A stretch of DNA of 64,000 nucleotides, from NCBI RefSeq assembly GCF_030272895.1, contig NZ_JALRNF010000019.1, positions 35,995 through 99,994 of the forward strand, written 5' to 3'. A program made the translations under genes and the position numbers. Under the pieces are notes generated by a model, which worked only from the letters and a program-made list of their open reading frames with translations, made no database searches and was not told the DNA's origin. Positions 31,462 to 41,082 of this stretch are shown piece after piece. Numbering within the stretch: position 1 is the first letter of the stretch; each line of letters begins with the position of its first letter. Origin of the DNA: Pseudomonas sp. BGr12 (GTDB lineage: Bacteria; Pseudomonadota; Gammaproteobacteria; Pseudomonadales; Pseudomonadaceae).

Positions 31462-33396
31462 GTGTCAGCCGTTCTCTCACTGTTACGAAGCCGCCTGTTG
31501 CGGCCTGTCTTTGTTGCCCTTGGTATCGCTCTTTTGGTGCAGGTGCTGGTTGCCGTCGCGCTGACCCGGAGCACGGTCACCACCCTTGAAGCGGACCTGG
31601 GCAAGCGGTTGTCGGCCGACAGCCAGAAGTTATCCACAGAGCTTGAGCAGGCCGGGCGTGAAGTCAGCTCGGGGCTCGACAGCCTGTCTGCCAGCACTCG
31701 GCAGCGCTTGACCACCGGCTTGTCGAGCCGCCTGCAGGGCGAACAGGCCCAGCTGCGCGCGACCCTGGAGAAAAACCTCAAGGACTCGGCCAACGACATG
31801 GCTGAGCTGTTGGCCTCGGTGGCGCCGCGGGCCATGTGGGACAACGACATACCGACCCTCTCGGAGTTCTCGCGTCGTGCCCAGCGCAATCCCAACGTGC
31901 TGTTCGTGGTGTATGACGATGCCCAGGGCCAGCACCTGACCCGCTACCTGAACCGCCAGCACCCGGTGAACCAGGCCCTGCTGGAAAAAGGCCAGGGCGA
32001 ACGGGCCTTGGACAAGGTGCTGGATGCTGCGCGCAATGACCCTTCGGTGTACTTCGTCGAAGCCTCGATCAACCCCAACGGCGTGGAAATCGGCAAGGTG
32101 CTGATGGGTGTGTCCACGGCAGCAGTGGATGCCGAACTCAAGGCCCTCGACCAGCGCTTCTCGGCGCTGATCGCCAGCGGTGATCAACTGGTCGGCGAGA
32201 GCCTGGTGGGCGCCGCGGCCGACAGCAACAAGGCCTTGCGCGCGCGCCTGGAGGCGGCTCAGGCCAGTGCCGCCGGCATGCAGGCTAATATCTCTCGCAG
32301 CGTTCAGGACGCCGCCGCGACCTTGCGCTGGAATATCGGCGTGGGCCTGGCCCTGGTGGGCCTTGGCGTACTGCTGGTGGTGGCTGTGGTGCTGGGTCGC
32401 CGGGTAGTGAACAAGCTTCGTCTGCTGATTGGTGCTTTGAATGACCTGGCCGCCGGCGAGGGCGACCTGACCAAGCGGGTGGCGATCGACAGTCGCGATG
32501 AAATCGGCGACATGGCCGCAGCGGTCAACCAGTTCGTCGACAAGCTCCAGCCCATCGTGCGCGAAGCCGGCGAGGTGGCCCAGCGTACCGGCATCGAGAT
32601 CGGCGCCATGGCCCGGCGCAATGCCGGTGCCGATGCCGCCGCCGAACTGCAGCGCGACGAAGTGGCGGCCAGCCTGCGTGACCTGTCGACCATGGCCGAT
32701 GAGGCCCAGGCGGAAAGCCAGGCTATGCAGTCGGCCTTGCAGCAGGTGGTGGATATTCGCCAGGCCACCGACGAGAACAGCCGCACCTCGACCCAGGTGG
32801 CCAAGCTGATCGAGGACCTCGCCGGCCAGGTCGAGACCGGTTCGCAAGTCATCGAGCGCCTGGCCCGGCAAAGCGAGCAGATCGAGGTGGTGCTGACGGT
32901 CATCCACGGGATTGCCGAACAGACCAACCTGTTGGCGCTCAACGCCGCCATCGAAGCGGCGCGGGCCGGTGAAACCGGGCGCGGCTTTGCCGTGGTTGCC
33001 GATGAGGTGCGGGCGCTGGCTAGCAAGACGCAGAGCTCGACCGGCGATATCCAGGCGCATATCGGTGCCCTGCAGCAAGGGGCGAAAGAGGCGGTGGCGG
33101 CGATCAGCCAGGCCGGGCGTCAGGCCAGCGAAGGTCTGCTGGTGCTGCGCGACAATGCGCGCCTGCAGCAGTCGGTACAGGCCTCGGTCGAGCAGGTGCA
33201 TGCGGCCATTGGCCTGGCCACCCGTGCCGCCGAACAGCAGGCACATGGTGCGCAGGCCGTGCGTGGCCGGGTGCAGACGATCCATGAGCAGGCCGAGCGG
33301 GCTGCCGAAGTGGTCATGCAGACCACGGCCAGCAGCAAGGTGCTCGATGACCTGGCGGGGCAGCTCAAGGCCAGTCTCGGTCAATTTCGCGCCTGA
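31462..33396 (+). CDS. Methyl-accepting chemotaxis protein
   Basis: 644 residues from the GTG at 31462, chosen because AGGG lies 7 nt upstream; ATG 31435 is an alternative. N-terminal TM helix ([23 protein letters not shown]), periplasmic sensor of about 240 residues with no recognised ligand motif, TM2 at about 291-312 ([21 protein letters not shown]), HAMP domain, then the cytoplasmic signalling domain whose tip reads [20 protein letters not shown] (about 484-503). The C-terminus has no NWETF-type CheR/CheB tether. Ligand unknown; the sensor looks like a dCache/HBM-size module but I could not assign it. Confidence 0.93.
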   Translation: MSAVLSLLRSRLLRPVFVALGIALLVQVLVAVALTRSTVTTLEADLGKRLSADSQKLSTELEQAGREVSSGLDSLSASTRQRLTTGLSSRLQGEQAQLRATLEKNLKDSANDMAELLASVAPRAMWDNDIPTLSEFSRRAQRNPNVLFVVYDDAQGQHLTRYLNRQHPVNQALLEKGQGERALDKVLDAARNDPSVYFVEASINPNGVEIGKVLMGVSTAAVDAELKALDQRFSALIASGDQLVGESLVGAAADSNKALRARLEAAQASAAGMQANISRSVQDAAATLRWNIGVGLALVGLGVLLVVAVVLGRRVVNKLRLLIGALNDLAAGEGDLTKRVAIDSRDEIGDMAAAVNQFVDKLQPIVREAGEVAQRTGIEIGAMARRNAGADAAAELQRDEVAASLRDLSTMADEAQAESQAMQSALQQVVDIRQATDENSRTSTQVAKLIEDLAGQVETGSQVIERLARQSEQIEVVLTVIHGIAEQTNLLALNAAIEAARAGETGRGFAVVADEVRALASKTQSSTGDIQAHIGALQQGAKEAVAAISQAGRQASEGLLVLRDNARLQQSVQASVEQVHAAIGLATRAAEQQAHGAQAVRGRVQTIHEQAERAAEVVMQTTASSKVLDDLAGQLKASLGQFRA

Positions 33397-33405
33397 AGAC
33401 GCTGC

Positions 33406-33480
33406 CTGTAGGAGCGGGCTTGCCCCGCGATACGATGTGACTGACGCACCGCTATCGCGGGGCAAGCCCGCTCCTACAGA
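33406..33480. repeat. REP pair (inverted)
   Basis: CTGTAGGAGCGGGCTTGCCC and its reverse complement GGGCAAGCCCGCTCCTACAG flank about 35 nt. It lies between the convergent stops of the chemoreceptor and the iron permease and can fold into a long hairpin. Confidence 0.9.
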
Positions 33481-33487
33481 GCCCCTA

Positions 33488-35053
33488 TCACGCGCGGTTG
33501 AGGTACATCCGCGTAGTCAGCAGGTACACCGGCAACCCAGACACTACAATCAACAGCGCCGCATAAGGCGCCGCCGCCGCGAACTCGACGTTGGCGGTGT
33601 GCGCCCAGACCTCGGTGGCCAGGGTGGTCATGCCGGTCGGGCTGAGCAGCAAGGTGGCCGTCAGCTCCTTCATGGCATCGAGGAACACCAGCGCGAAGGC
33701 TGCCGCCAGGGCTGGAAAGATGATCGGCAGGGTCACCCGGCAGAAAGCCTTGAACGGTGTGGCGCCAAGGGTGCGCGCGGCCTCTTCGAGCTGGGGTGCG
33801 GCCTTGTTCAGCGCCGTGCGCACCGGCGCCTGGGCCAGGGGCAGGAAGAGCAGGGCGTAGGCCAGCAGCAGCAACCCCGTGGTCTGGTACAGCGCGGGCA
33901 CATAGTGCAAGGCGAAGTACACCAGCGTCAGGGCGATCACCAGCCCCGGCAGGGCGTGCAGCAGGTACGGCAGGCGTTCTGCCCAGATGGCCAGCCGGCC
34001 CTTGTAGCGCACCACCAGGAAGCTTACCGGCAGGGCCAGCAGCAGGCTCAACCCGGCGCCGCCCAGTGACAGCGACAGCGACGAGAACAGCGCGCGGCTG
34101 ATGTCGGCAACCGGGAAGGCCGCCGACGAGCCGACGCTCAGCCAGTAACCGAGCATCCCCAGCGGAATGCCGCTTCCCAGCAGTGCCAGTACCAGGTAGA
34201 ACAGCTGGCCCAGTGGCATCCAGCCACGCAGGCGAATAGGCGCGCCGCGCCGGGCCACGCCCTGGCCGATACGCACATGCCGCGCCTTGCCGCGGACCCG
34301 AAGCTCCAGCCAGAGCATCAACAGGCACATGAACAGCAGCACTGCCGACAGCATGGCGGCGTTGGCGTTGCTGAACTCCAGTTCGAACTGCTGGTAGATG
34401 GCGGTGGTGAAGGTCTGCAGGCCGAGGATCGACAGGGCGCCGAACTCCACCAGCATGTGCAGGGCGATCAGCAGGCTGCCACCGAGGATCGAGGGCCAGA
34501 GCAGCGGCAGGGTGATCCTGAAGAACACGCCCCAGCGATTTTGCCCAAGCGTGCGCGCCGACTCTTCCAAGGAGGTGTCGAGGTTGCGCAGGGTCGCCGC
34601 CACCGGCAGGAACACCAGCGGGTACTTGGACAGGCTCATCACCAGGATCGCACCGCCAAGGCCTTCGAAGCGCGGGCTCAGCGATACCCAGGTAAAGCCG
34701 CTGACAAAGGCTGGAACGGCAAACGGCAGGCACAGGATCACGCCCCACAGGCGCCGACCGGGCAGGTCGCTGCGCTCCAGCAGCCAGGCCAGGGCTAGGC
34801 CGAGCACGGCGCACACCACCGTCACCCCGACCATCAGCATCAGGGTGTTGCGCATCAGGCCCCAGACGAACGGGCGCCAGAGCAGGCGCAGCGCTTCGTG
34901 CCAGCCGGCCTGCCAGGCCTTGAGGCCGACATACAGCAGGGGCAACAGGCTCAAGGCCACCAGCAGCAGCACCGGAAGCACCACCCAGATCGAGGGGCGC
35001 TTGCGGCGTGGCACGAAACGGGTCAGCGCCTGTTCAGGCAGTGCGGCACTCAT
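33488..35053 (-). CDS. Iron(III) ABC transporter permease (FbpB/SfuB type)
   Basis: 521 residues, about twelve TM segments, a fused double permease. Each half carries an EAA loop: EESARTLGQNRWGVFFRITL in the first and EEAARTLGATPFKAFCRVTL in the second. The family transports Fe3+ across the inner membrane. Start overlaps the stop of the binding-protein gene (ATGA), so both are one operon. No ATPase gene follows; the transcript runs into the REP pair, so the energizing subunit must be encoded elsewhere. Confidence 0.92.
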   Translation of the reverse strand: MSAALPEQALTRFVPRRKRPSIWVVLPVLLLVALSLLPLLYVGLKAWQAGWHEALRLLWRPFVWGLMRNTLMLMVGVTVVCAVLGLALAWLLERSDLPGRRLWGVILCLPFAVPAFVSGFTWVSLSPRFEGLGGAILVMSLSKYPLVFLPVAATLRNLDTSLEESARTLGQNRWGVFFRITLPLLWPSILGGSLLIALHMLVEFGALSILGLQTFTTAIYQQFELEFSNANAAMLSAVLLFMCLLMLWLELRVRGKARHVRIGQGVARRGAPIRLRGWMPLGQLFYLVLALLGSGIPLGMLGYWLSVGSSAAFPVADISRALFSSLSLSLGGAGLSLLLALPVSFLVVRYKGRLAIWAERLPYLLHALPGLVIALTLVYFALHYVPALYQTTGLLLLAYALLFLPLAQAPVRTALNKAAPQLEEAARTLGATPFKAFCRVTLPIIFPALAAAFALVFLDAMKELTATLLLSPTGMTTLATEVWAHTANVEFAAAAPYAALLIVVSGLPVYLLTTRMYLNRA

Positions 35054-36066
35054 CAGAGCAGGCCGACTTCGCGTTCAAGCTCCAGGGCTTCCTCGGCGTT
35101 ACCCAGGTCAGCCGGAGTGATCTTCGGCGGACGCAGGTCCTCGAACGGCTTGAGCCCCTGGTCCGAGACCATGCCCTTGTGCAGCGGGTACTCGGCGGTG
35201 GTACGGGTGATCACCCGCTGGCCTTCTTCGCTGGCCATCCAGGCCAGCAGGGCCTGGGCTTCCTTGGGATGCTTGCTGGCCTTGACGGCGGCGGCGCCGG
35301 AGATGGTCATCAGGCCGCCGACGTCGCCGTCGGCCAGGTAATAGAGCTTGGAGTCGAGTTGGCCGCGCTCTTTCTTCAGGGCGTACCAGTAATAGTTGTT
35401 GACCAGCACGGCGGCGACTTCGCCGTTTTCCACCGCCTTGAGGGCCACCATGTTGTTGGTGTAGGTCTTGCCGAAGGCCTTGAGGCCGGTCAGCCATTCT
35501 TCGGCGGCCTCGCGACCGTGCAGCTTGAGGATGGCCACGGCCTGCTCCTGGAAGGCGCCGCTGGTGGGCACGTAGCCGACCTTGCCTTCCCACTCGGGGC
35601 TGGCGAAGTCCATCACCGAGGGTGGCAGTTCTTTCTCGTCGATCACCTTGGGGTTGAAGGCGACCACGCGGGTGCGCGCGGTCACGCCCATCCAGGTGCC
35701 ATTGCTGGCAACGAATTCCTTGGGCAGCATTTGCAGGGTCGAGTCGTCGATGGTTGCCAGCAGGCCCAGTTCGCCGAGGTTGTTCAGCGGTGGCGATTCT
35801 TCGGTGTAGATGACATCGGCAGGCGAGCGCTCGCCTTCTTCGATGATCTGGCTGGCCAGCTGGTTGCTGCTGCCCTTGCGGATGTTGATGTGGATACCGG
35901 TCTTGGCCTCGTAGGCCTTGGCGATGGCTTCGCCGATTTCCTTGTGCTGGCCGTTGTACAGGGTCAGGGTGACCGGTTCATCTGCCAGGGCGGCCGGAGC
36001 GCCGATCACCAGGCTCAGTACAGCGGCGGCCAGGGTGCGCATCAGCGTTTTCGGGCGGATCGTCAT
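35053..36066 (-). CDS. Iron(III) ABC transporter periplasmic binding protein (FbpA type)
   Basis: 337 residues. Signal peptide MTIRPKTLMRTLAAAVLSLV... cleaved near ALADEP. The mature protein begins VTLTLYNGQHKEIGEAIAKA and has the tandem tyrosine NNYYWYALKKE that coordinates Fe3+ in transferrin-like FbpA proteins, plus TEESPPLNNL. First gene of the two-gene operon with the permease. A palindrome upstream (36100-36125) may be a Fur site. Confidence 0.93.
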   Translation of the reverse strand: MTIRPKTLMRTLAAAVLSLVIGAPAALADEPVTLTLYNGQHKEIGEAIAKAYEAKTGIHINIRKGSSNQLASQIIEEGERSPADVIYTEESPPLNNLGELGLLATIDDSTLQMLPKEFVASNGTWMGVTARTRVVAFNPKVIDEKELPPSVMDFASPEWEGKVGYVPTSGAFQEQAVAILKLHGREAAEEWLTGLKAFGKTYTNNMVALKAVENGEVAAVLVNNYYWYALKKERGQLDSKLYYLADGDVGGLMTISGAAAVKASKHPKEAQALLAWMASEEGQRVITRTTAEYPLHKGMVSDQGLKPFEDLRPPKITPADLGNAEEALELEREVGLL

Positions 36067-36099
36067 GCGGGTACTTCCTCGCTTACGGCTACATATTTA

Positions 36100-36125
36100 G
36101 AAACAATGGTAAACGAAATTGTTTC
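36100..36125 (-). promoter_or_regulatory. Palindrome upstream of fbpA-like gene (possible Fur site)
   Basis: GAAACAAT (36100-36107) and ATTGTTTC (36118-36125) form an 8-bp inverted repeat, AT-rich, 34 nt upstream of the start codon at 36066. Position and composition suit an iron-responsive operator, but the match to the Fur consensus is only partial. Confidence 0.4.
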
Positions 36126-36224
36126 TCAAGTGGCCGCATGGCAAGAAATTCATGAGCAGACTATCGGATGACGTCGGGGCTGTAATTACGGGGGCTGGCG
36201 GGGGAGGGGTTAAATCGCAGGCAA

Positions 36225-36256
36225 GAAAAAACCCACTAGCAAGCTAGTGGGTTTTT
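36225..36256 (-). terminator. Terminator of the tRNA-Leu operon
   Basis: Stem CCCACTAGC / GCTAGTGGG (36232-36251) with an A-run at 36225-36231, which is the T-tract on the minus strand. Confidence 0.9.
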
Positions 36257-36259
36257 ATA

Positions 36260-36346
36260 TGGTGCCCAGGAGAAGACTCGAACTTCCACGACCGTTAAGT
36301 CACTGATACCTGAAACCAGCGCGTCTACCAATTCCGCCACCTGGGC
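36260..36346 (-). tRNA. tRNA-Leu(CAG), copy 2 of the operon
   Basis: 87 nt including encoded CCA. Acceptor GCCCAGG pairs with CCTGGGC; anticodon stem CTGGT/ATCAG encloses loop TTCAGGT, giving anticodon CAG. A long variable arm and GTTCGAGTC T-arm are typical of class II tRNA-Leu. Sequence identical to the copy at 36422-36508. Confidence 0.97.
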
Positions 36347-36421
36347 AAAGCTTTTACATCTACAGCATGAATCGTGTTGCTGAGTGACAGACAAATTTGC
36401 TATCTATCGCTCTAGAATACT

Positions 36422-36508
36422 TGGTGCCCAGGAGAAGACTCGAACTTCCACGACCGTTAAGTCACTGATACCTGAAACCAGCGCGTCTACCAATTCCGCC
36501 ACCTGGGC
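36422..36508 (-). tRNA. tRNA-Leu(CAG), copy 1 of the operon
   Basis: Same 87-nt sequence as the downstream copy, with encoded CCA. A 75-nt spacer separates the two genes. First gene after the promoter at 36582-36617. Confidence 0.97.
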
Positions 36509-36581
36509 ACACATTCGTTGAGGTCACATATGCTTGGTAGCGTGATTCGTCTCAACTCAACGCCGGGCTGTCCGTCGTTGT

Positions 36582-36617
36582 GGTGCGCACTATACGGATG
36601 ACCTCGAGGGCTGTAAA
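36582..36617 (-). promoter_or_regulatory. Sigma-70 promoter of the tRNA-Leu operon
   Basis: On the minus strand: -35 TTTACA (36617-36612), 17-nt spacer, -10 TATAGT (36594-36589), followed by GCGC, the GC-rich discriminator typical of stringently controlled stable-RNA promoters. Start site expected near 36582, about 75 nt before the first tRNA. Confidence 0.85.
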
Positions 36618-36777
36618 GCCCCGGATCAAAAAAAATTTCAAAAAATTCAACTTGTTGATTCTGCGGGCCTATTGCCGCTCTCCGGAGGCCGTGTCGGGGC
36701 TGTCCAAGCCTGAAATTTCCGGTTTCAATACGGCTATGCCAAACTAACCCTTATATAGACAAGGTGAACCCCTCCTA
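36618..36777. other. Upstream region of rnr
   Basis: 160 nt between the tRNA promoter and rnr. AT-rich segment with A-runs (36628-36650), then leader sequence. The rnr promoter must lie here but I could not fix its elements. Confidence 0.4.
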
Positions 36778-39369
36778 ATGGCCGATTGGCAGTCCCTCGA
36801 TCCCGAGGCCGCTCGTGAAGCGGAAAAATACGAAAACCCCATTCCTAGTCGTGAGCTGATTCTGCAGCGTCTGGACGAGCGCGGCTCGCCAGCAGCGCGC
36901 GAACAGTTGGTCGAAGAGTTCGGCCTGACCACCGAAGACCAGATCGAAGCCCTGCGCCGCCGTCTGCGTGCCATGGAGCGTGATGGCCAGCTGATCTATA
37001 CCCGGCGCGGCACTTATGCCCCGGTAGACAAGCTGGACCTGATCCTGGGCCGCATTTCCGGTCACCGTGACGGCTTCGGTTTCCTCGCCCCTGACGATGG
37101 CAGCGATGACCTGTTCCTGAGCCCGGCGCAGATGCGCCTGGTGTTCGACGGCGACCGCGCCCTGGCCCGGGTCTCCGGCCTCGACCGCCGCGGTCGTCGC
37201 GAAGGCGTTATCGTCGAAGTGATTTCCCGCGCCCATGAAAGCATCGTGGGTCGCTATTTCGAAGAAGGCGGTATCGGCTTCGTCACCCCGGACAACCCCA
37301 AGGTCCAGCAGGAAGTGCTGGTCACCCCGGGGCGCAACGGCGGCGCCAAGATCGGTCAGTTCGTCGAGGTGAAGATCACCCACTGGCCGACCCCGCGCTT
37401 CCAGCCCCAGGGTGACATCACCGAAGTGATCGGCAACTACATGGCGCCGGGCATGGAAATCGACGTGGCGCTGCGCAGCTACGACATTCCCCATGTCTGG
37501 CCCGAGGCCGTGATCAAGGAAGCGCGCAAGCTCAAGCCGGAGGTCGAGGAGAAGGACAAGGAACACCGAATCGACCTGCGCCACCTGCCGTTCGTCACCA
37601 TCGACGGCGAGGACGCGCGCGACTTCGACGATGCGGTCTACTGCGAGAGCCTGGGCAAGCTGCGCCTGTTCTCCGGTGGCTGGCGCCTGTACGTGGCCAT
37701 TGCCGACGTCTCCAGCTATGTGCGCCTGGGTTCTGCCCTGGACGCCGAAGCCCAGGTGCGCGGCAACTCGGTGTACTTCCCCGAGCGGGTGGTGCCGATG
37801 CTGCCCGAAGAGCTGTCCAACGGCCTGTGCTCGCTGAACCCGCACGTCGACCGCTTGGCGATGGTCTGTGAAATGACCATCAACAAGTCCGGGCAGATGG
37901 TCGATTACCAGTTCTACGAAGCGGTGATCCATTCCCATGCGCGCCTGACCTACAACAAGGTCAGCAGCATGCTCGAACACGCCCGCACCCGCGAAGGCAA
38001 GGCCCTGCGCGAGGAATACAGCGAGGTGGTGCCGCACCTCAAGCAGCTCTATGCACTGTACAAGGTACTGCTGGCGGCCCGTCACACCCGTGGCGCGATC
38101 GACTTCGAAACCCAGGAAACCCGGATCATCTTCGGCTCCGAGCGCAAGATCGCCGAAATCCGGCCGACCGTGCGCAACGATGCGCACAAGCTGATCGAAG
38201 AGTGCATGCTGGCGGCCAACGTGGCCACCGCAGAATTCCTCAAGAAACACGAGATTCCGGCCCTGTACCGGGTCCACGACGGTCCGCCGCCGGAGCGCCT
38301 GGAAAAACTGCGCGCCTTCCTCGGTGAGCTGGGCCTGTCCCTGCACAAGGGCAAGGACGGTCCGTCGCCCAAGGATTACCAGGCGCTGCTGGCGAACATC
38401 GCCGATCGTCCGGACTTCCACCTGATCCAGACCGTGATGCTGCGCTCGTTGAGCCAGGCGGTGTACAGCGCCGACAACAACGGCCACTTCGGTCTGAACT
38501 ACGAGGCCTACACCCACTTCACCTCGCCGATCCGTCGTTATCCGGACCTGCTGACCCACCGGGCCATCCGCAGCGTGATCCGTTCGCGCCAGGATACCCC
38601 GCACGTCAAGCGTGCCGGCGCCATGAGCATTCCCAAGGCGCGCATCTATCCGTACGACGAGCCGACCCTGGAGCAACTCGGCGAGCAGTGCTCGATGAGC
38701 GAGCGGCGTGCCGACGAGGCTACCCGCGACGTGGTCAACTGGCTCAAGTGCGAGTACATGAAGGACCGCGTGGGCGAGAGCTTCCCAGGTGTGATCACCG
38801 CGGTGACCGGCTTTGGCCTGTTCGTCGAGTTGACCGACATCTACGTCGAAGGCATGGTCCATGTCAGCGCCTTGCCGGGCGACTACTACCACTTCGATCC
38901 AGTGCACCATCGCCTGTCCGGTGAACGTACCGGGCGCAGCTTCCGCCTGGGCGATACGGTCGAAGTGCGGGTGATGCGCGTCGACCTCGAGCAGCGCAAG
39001 ATCGACTTCGAGATGGCCGAAAACACCCTGAAGGCACCGATTGGCCGCAAGCCGCGCGCCGAGGGTGTCCGTCCGCAGGATGGCAAGGCTGTGCCGATCC
39101 TCGACAAGGCCGAGACGATCAAGGCCGAGCCTGCGCGCCGGAGCAAGAAGAACGAAACCGCCGAAGCTTATTTCCCTTCGCACGCCGCGGCGAAAAACGC
39201 CGAAGTGCGCAAGAGCCGGGAGATGAAGAAGGCGCTGATGGCCGATGCCAAGCACGCCAGCGGCAAGTCGTCCTCCAAGGCCGGCAAGTCGTCGGAGAAA
39301 CCGAGCAAGCATCGCAAGGGGCCGCCGAAAGCGGGCTCCGGATCACGTAAACCCAAGGCCAAGTCATGA
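36778..39369 (+). CDS. rnr: Ribonuclease R
   Basis: 863 residues. Processive 3'-5' exoribonuclease that degrades structured RNA. N-terminal winged-helix region (about 20-85), cold-shock domains, RNB catalytic core with TIDGEDARDFDDAVYC (the metal-binding aspartates), NGLCSLNPHVDRLAM, HFTSPIRRYPDLLTHR, then an S1 domain (VGESFPGVITAVTGFGLFVEL) and a basic Lys/Ser-rich tail. Overlaps rlmB by 4 nt, as in other gamma-proteobacteria. Confidence 0.98.
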   Translation: MADWQSLDPEAAREAEKYENPIPSRELILQRLDERGSPAAREQLVEEFGLTTEDQIEALRRRLRAMERDGQLIYTRRGTYAPVDKLDLILGRISGHRDGFGFLAPDDGSDDLFLSPAQMRLVFDGDRALARVSGLDRRGRREGVIVEVISRAHESIVGRYFEEGGIGFVTPDNPKVQQEVLVTPGRNGGAKIGQFVEVKITHWPTPRFQPQGDITEVIGNYMAPGMEIDVALRSYDIPHVWPEAVIKEARKLKPEVEEKDKEHRIDLRHLPFVTIDGEDARDFDDAVYCESLGKLRLFSGGWRLYVAIADVSSYVRLGSALDAEAQVRGNSVYFPERVVPMLPEELSNGLCSLNPHVDRLAMVCEMTINKSGQMVDYQFYEAVIHSHARLTYNKVSSMLEHARTREGKALREEYSEVVPHLKQLYALYKVLLAARHTRGAIDFETQETRIIFGSERKIAEIRPTVRNDAHKLIEECMLAANVATAEFLKKHEIPALYRVHDGPPPERLEKLRAFLGELGLSLHKGKDGPSPKDYQALLANIADRPDFHLIQTVMLRSLSQAVYSADNNGHFGLNYEAYTHFTSPIRRYPDLLTHRAIRSVIRSRQDTPHVKRAGAMSIPKARIYPYDEPTLEQLGEQCSMSERRADEATRDVVNWLKCEYMKDRVGESFPGVITAVTGFGLFVELTDIYVEGMVHVSALPGDYYHFDPVHHRLSGERTGRSFRLGDTVEVRVMRVDLEQRKIDFEMAENTLKAPIGRKPRAEGVRPQDGKAVPILDKAETIKAEPARRSKKNETAEAYFPSHAAAKNAEVRKSREMKKALMADAKHASGKSSSKAGKSSEKPSKHRKGPPKAGSGSRKPKAKS

Positions 39370-40118
39370 GTCAGTTGGAAAAGATCTACGGTGTTCACGC
39401 CGTGGAAGCGCTGTTGCGTCACCACCCTAAGCGGGTCAAGCAGATCTGGTTGTCCGAGGGCCGTAGCGAGCCTCGGCTCCAGGCACTGCTGGAACTGGCT
39501 GCACAGTACCGCGTGGCCGTCGGCCAGGCCGAGCGCCGCGAGCTGGACGCCTGGGTCGAAGGCGTTCACCAGGGCGTGGTGGCCGAGGTCAGCCCGAGCC
39601 AGGTCTGGGGCGAGGCGATGCTCGAAGAGCTGCTCGACCGCACCGAAGTCACGCCGCTGATCCTGGTCCTCGACGGTGTCACCGACCCGCACAACCTCGG
39701 CGCCTGCCTGCGCACCGCCGATGCCGCCGGTGCCCTGGCGGTGGTGGTGCCCAAGGACAAGTCGGCGACCCTGACCCCTGCGGTGCGCAAGGTGGCCTGC
39801 GGCGCTGCCGAAGTGATCCCGCTGGTGGCCGTGACCAACCTGGCGCGCACCCTGGAGAAACTCCAGCAGCGCGGCCTGTGGATTGTCGGTACCGCCGGCG
39901 AGGCCGAGCAGGAGCTGTACCAGCAGGACCTGACCGGGCCGACCATCCTGATCATGGGCGCCGAAGGCAAGGGCATGCGCCGTTTGACTCGCGAGCACTG
40001 CGATTTCCTGGTCAAGCTGCCGATGGCCGGCAGCGTGAGCAGCCTGAACGTGTCGGTGGCGACCGGTATCTGCCTGTTCGAGGCCGTTCGTCAGCGTAAC
40101 GCCAAAGCCAAGGGTTGA
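39366..40118 (+). CDS. rlmB: 23S rRNA (guanosine(2251)-2'-O)-methyltransferase
   Basis: 250 residues, SpoU/TrmH-family knotted methyltransferase. N-terminal L30e-like substrate-binding domain (KIYGVHAVEALLRHHPKRVKQ). Motif 1 VTDPHNLGACLRTADAAG, motif 2 IMGAEGKGMRRLTREHCD and motif 3 LPMAGSVSSLNVSVATGICL are all present. Co-transcribed with rnr. Confidence 0.97.
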   Translation: MSQLEKIYGVHAVEALLRHHPKRVKQIWLSEGRSEPRLQALLELAAQYRVAVGQAERRELDAWVEGVHQGVVAEVSPSQVWGEAMLEELLDRTEVTPLILVLDGVTDPHNLGACLRTADAAGALAVVVPKDKSATLTPAVRKVACGAAEVIPLVAVTNLARTLEKLQQRGLWIVGTAGEAEQELYQQDLTGPTILIMGAEGKGMRRLTREHCDFLVKLPMAGSVSSLNVSVATGICLFEAVRQRNAKAKG

Positions 40119-40122
40119 TGCC

Positions 40123-40181
40123 TTCGCGGGGCAAGCCCGCTCCCACATAGATCCATGTGGGGGCGGGCTTGCCCCGCGATG
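40123..40181. repeat. REP pair after rlmB
   Basis: GCGGGGCAAGCCCGCTCCCA and its near-complement GGGGGCGGGCTTGCCCCGCG form a long hairpin immediately after the rlmB stop. Loop side arms carry CCACAT / ATGTGG, extending the stem. Confidence 0.9.
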
Positions 40182-40317
40182 CTTTTCAGCTGCTCAATAA
40201 TTCACCAATTCCCTTGCTTGTCCCCCGGCGCTTCTCTACAATTGCGCCCCTTGCCGTGTTGGCAGGCGTTCACGCGCCTTTTCCCGGGGCAAGACCTATA
40301 AGTGTCATTCACTCCTT

Positions 40318-40361
40318 GTCTGACCACTCTGGTGGCAGACTACAACCCGTAAGGAGCATTC
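40318..40361 (+). promoter_or_regulatory. Possible S6:S18 autoregulatory leader of rpsF
   Basis: Hairpin GTCTG...CAGAC (40318-40340) with inner CCAC/GGTGG, then CCCGTAAGGAGC before the rpsF ATG at 40362. Many bacteria bind S6:S18 to a hairpin with a CCG element here. The hairpin is seen; the assignment is an inference. Confidence 0.4.
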
Positions 40362-40787
40362 ATGCGTCATTACGAAATCATCTTTCTGGTCCACCCTGAC
40401 CAGAGCGAGCAAGTCGGCGGCATGGTCGAGCGTTACACCAAGCTGATCGAAGAAGATGGTGGCAAGATCCACCGCCTGGAAGACTGGGGCCGTCGTCAAC
40501 TGGCCTACGCAATCAACAATGTTCACAAGGCTCACTACGTGATGCTGAACGTTGAGTGCTCCGGCAAGGCCCTGGCCGAGCTGGAAGACAACTTCCGCTA
40601 CAACGATGCCGTGATCCGTAACCTGGTCATCCGTCGCGACGAAGCCGTCACCGGTCAGTCCGAGATGCTCAAGGCCGAAGAGAACCGCAGCGAGCGCCGT
40701 GAGCGTCGCGACCGTCCTGAGCATGCTGACAGCGCCGAAGGCGACGACAGCAATGACAGCGACAACAGCGATAACGCTGACGAGTAA
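40362..40787 (+). CDS. rpsF: 30S ribosomal protein S6
   Basis: 141 residues. Sequence [26 protein letters not shown] is the standard S6 N-terminus, with [26 protein letters not shown]-terminal tail is very acidic and Ser/Asp-rich ([18 protein letters not shown]), comparable to E. coli S6, whose tail is polyglutamylated by RimK. First gene of the ribosomal group. Confidence 0.99.
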   Translation: MRHYEIIFLVHPDQSEQVGGMVERYTKLIEEDGGKIHRLEDWGRRQLAYAINNVHKAHYVMLNVECSGKALAELEDNFRYNDAVIRNLVIRRDEAVTGQSEMLKAEENRSERRERRDRPEHADSAEGDDSNDSDNSDNADE

Positions 40788-40815
40788 TCCACGGACCTTT
40801 TGAGGAGCCTATTAC

Positions 40816-41046
40816 ATGGCACGTTTCTTCCGTCGTCGTAAATTCTGCCGCTTCACTGCTGAAGACGTGAAAGAGATCGATTTCAAAGATCTCAACACCC
40901 TGAAAGCTTACGTATCCGAAACCGGCAAGATCGTTCCGAGCCGTATCACTGGTACCAAAGCTCGTTATCAGCGTCAGCTGGCTACCGCTATCAAGCGCGC
41001 CCGCTTCCTGGCCCTGCTGCCCTACACCGACAGCCACGGCCGCTGA
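40816..41046 (+). CDS. rpsR: 30S ribosomal protein S18
   Basis: 76 residues. [25 protein letters not shown] and [20 protein letters not shown] are the family sequences. 28 nt after rpsF; there is no priB between them, as in other pseudomonads. Confidence 0.99.
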   Translation: MARFFRRRKFCRFTAEDVKEIDFKDLNTLKAYVSETGKIVPSRITGTKARYQRQLATAIKRARFLALLPYTDSHGR

Positions 41047-41082
41047 GACCGGGTTTTCGACAAGTAGCAAAGGATAAAATGC

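Noticed and set aside
36775..39312. 845-residue minus-strand ORF opposite rnr
   Set aside because: Antisense shadow produced by high GC third positions; the plus-strand frame is an unmistakable RNase R.
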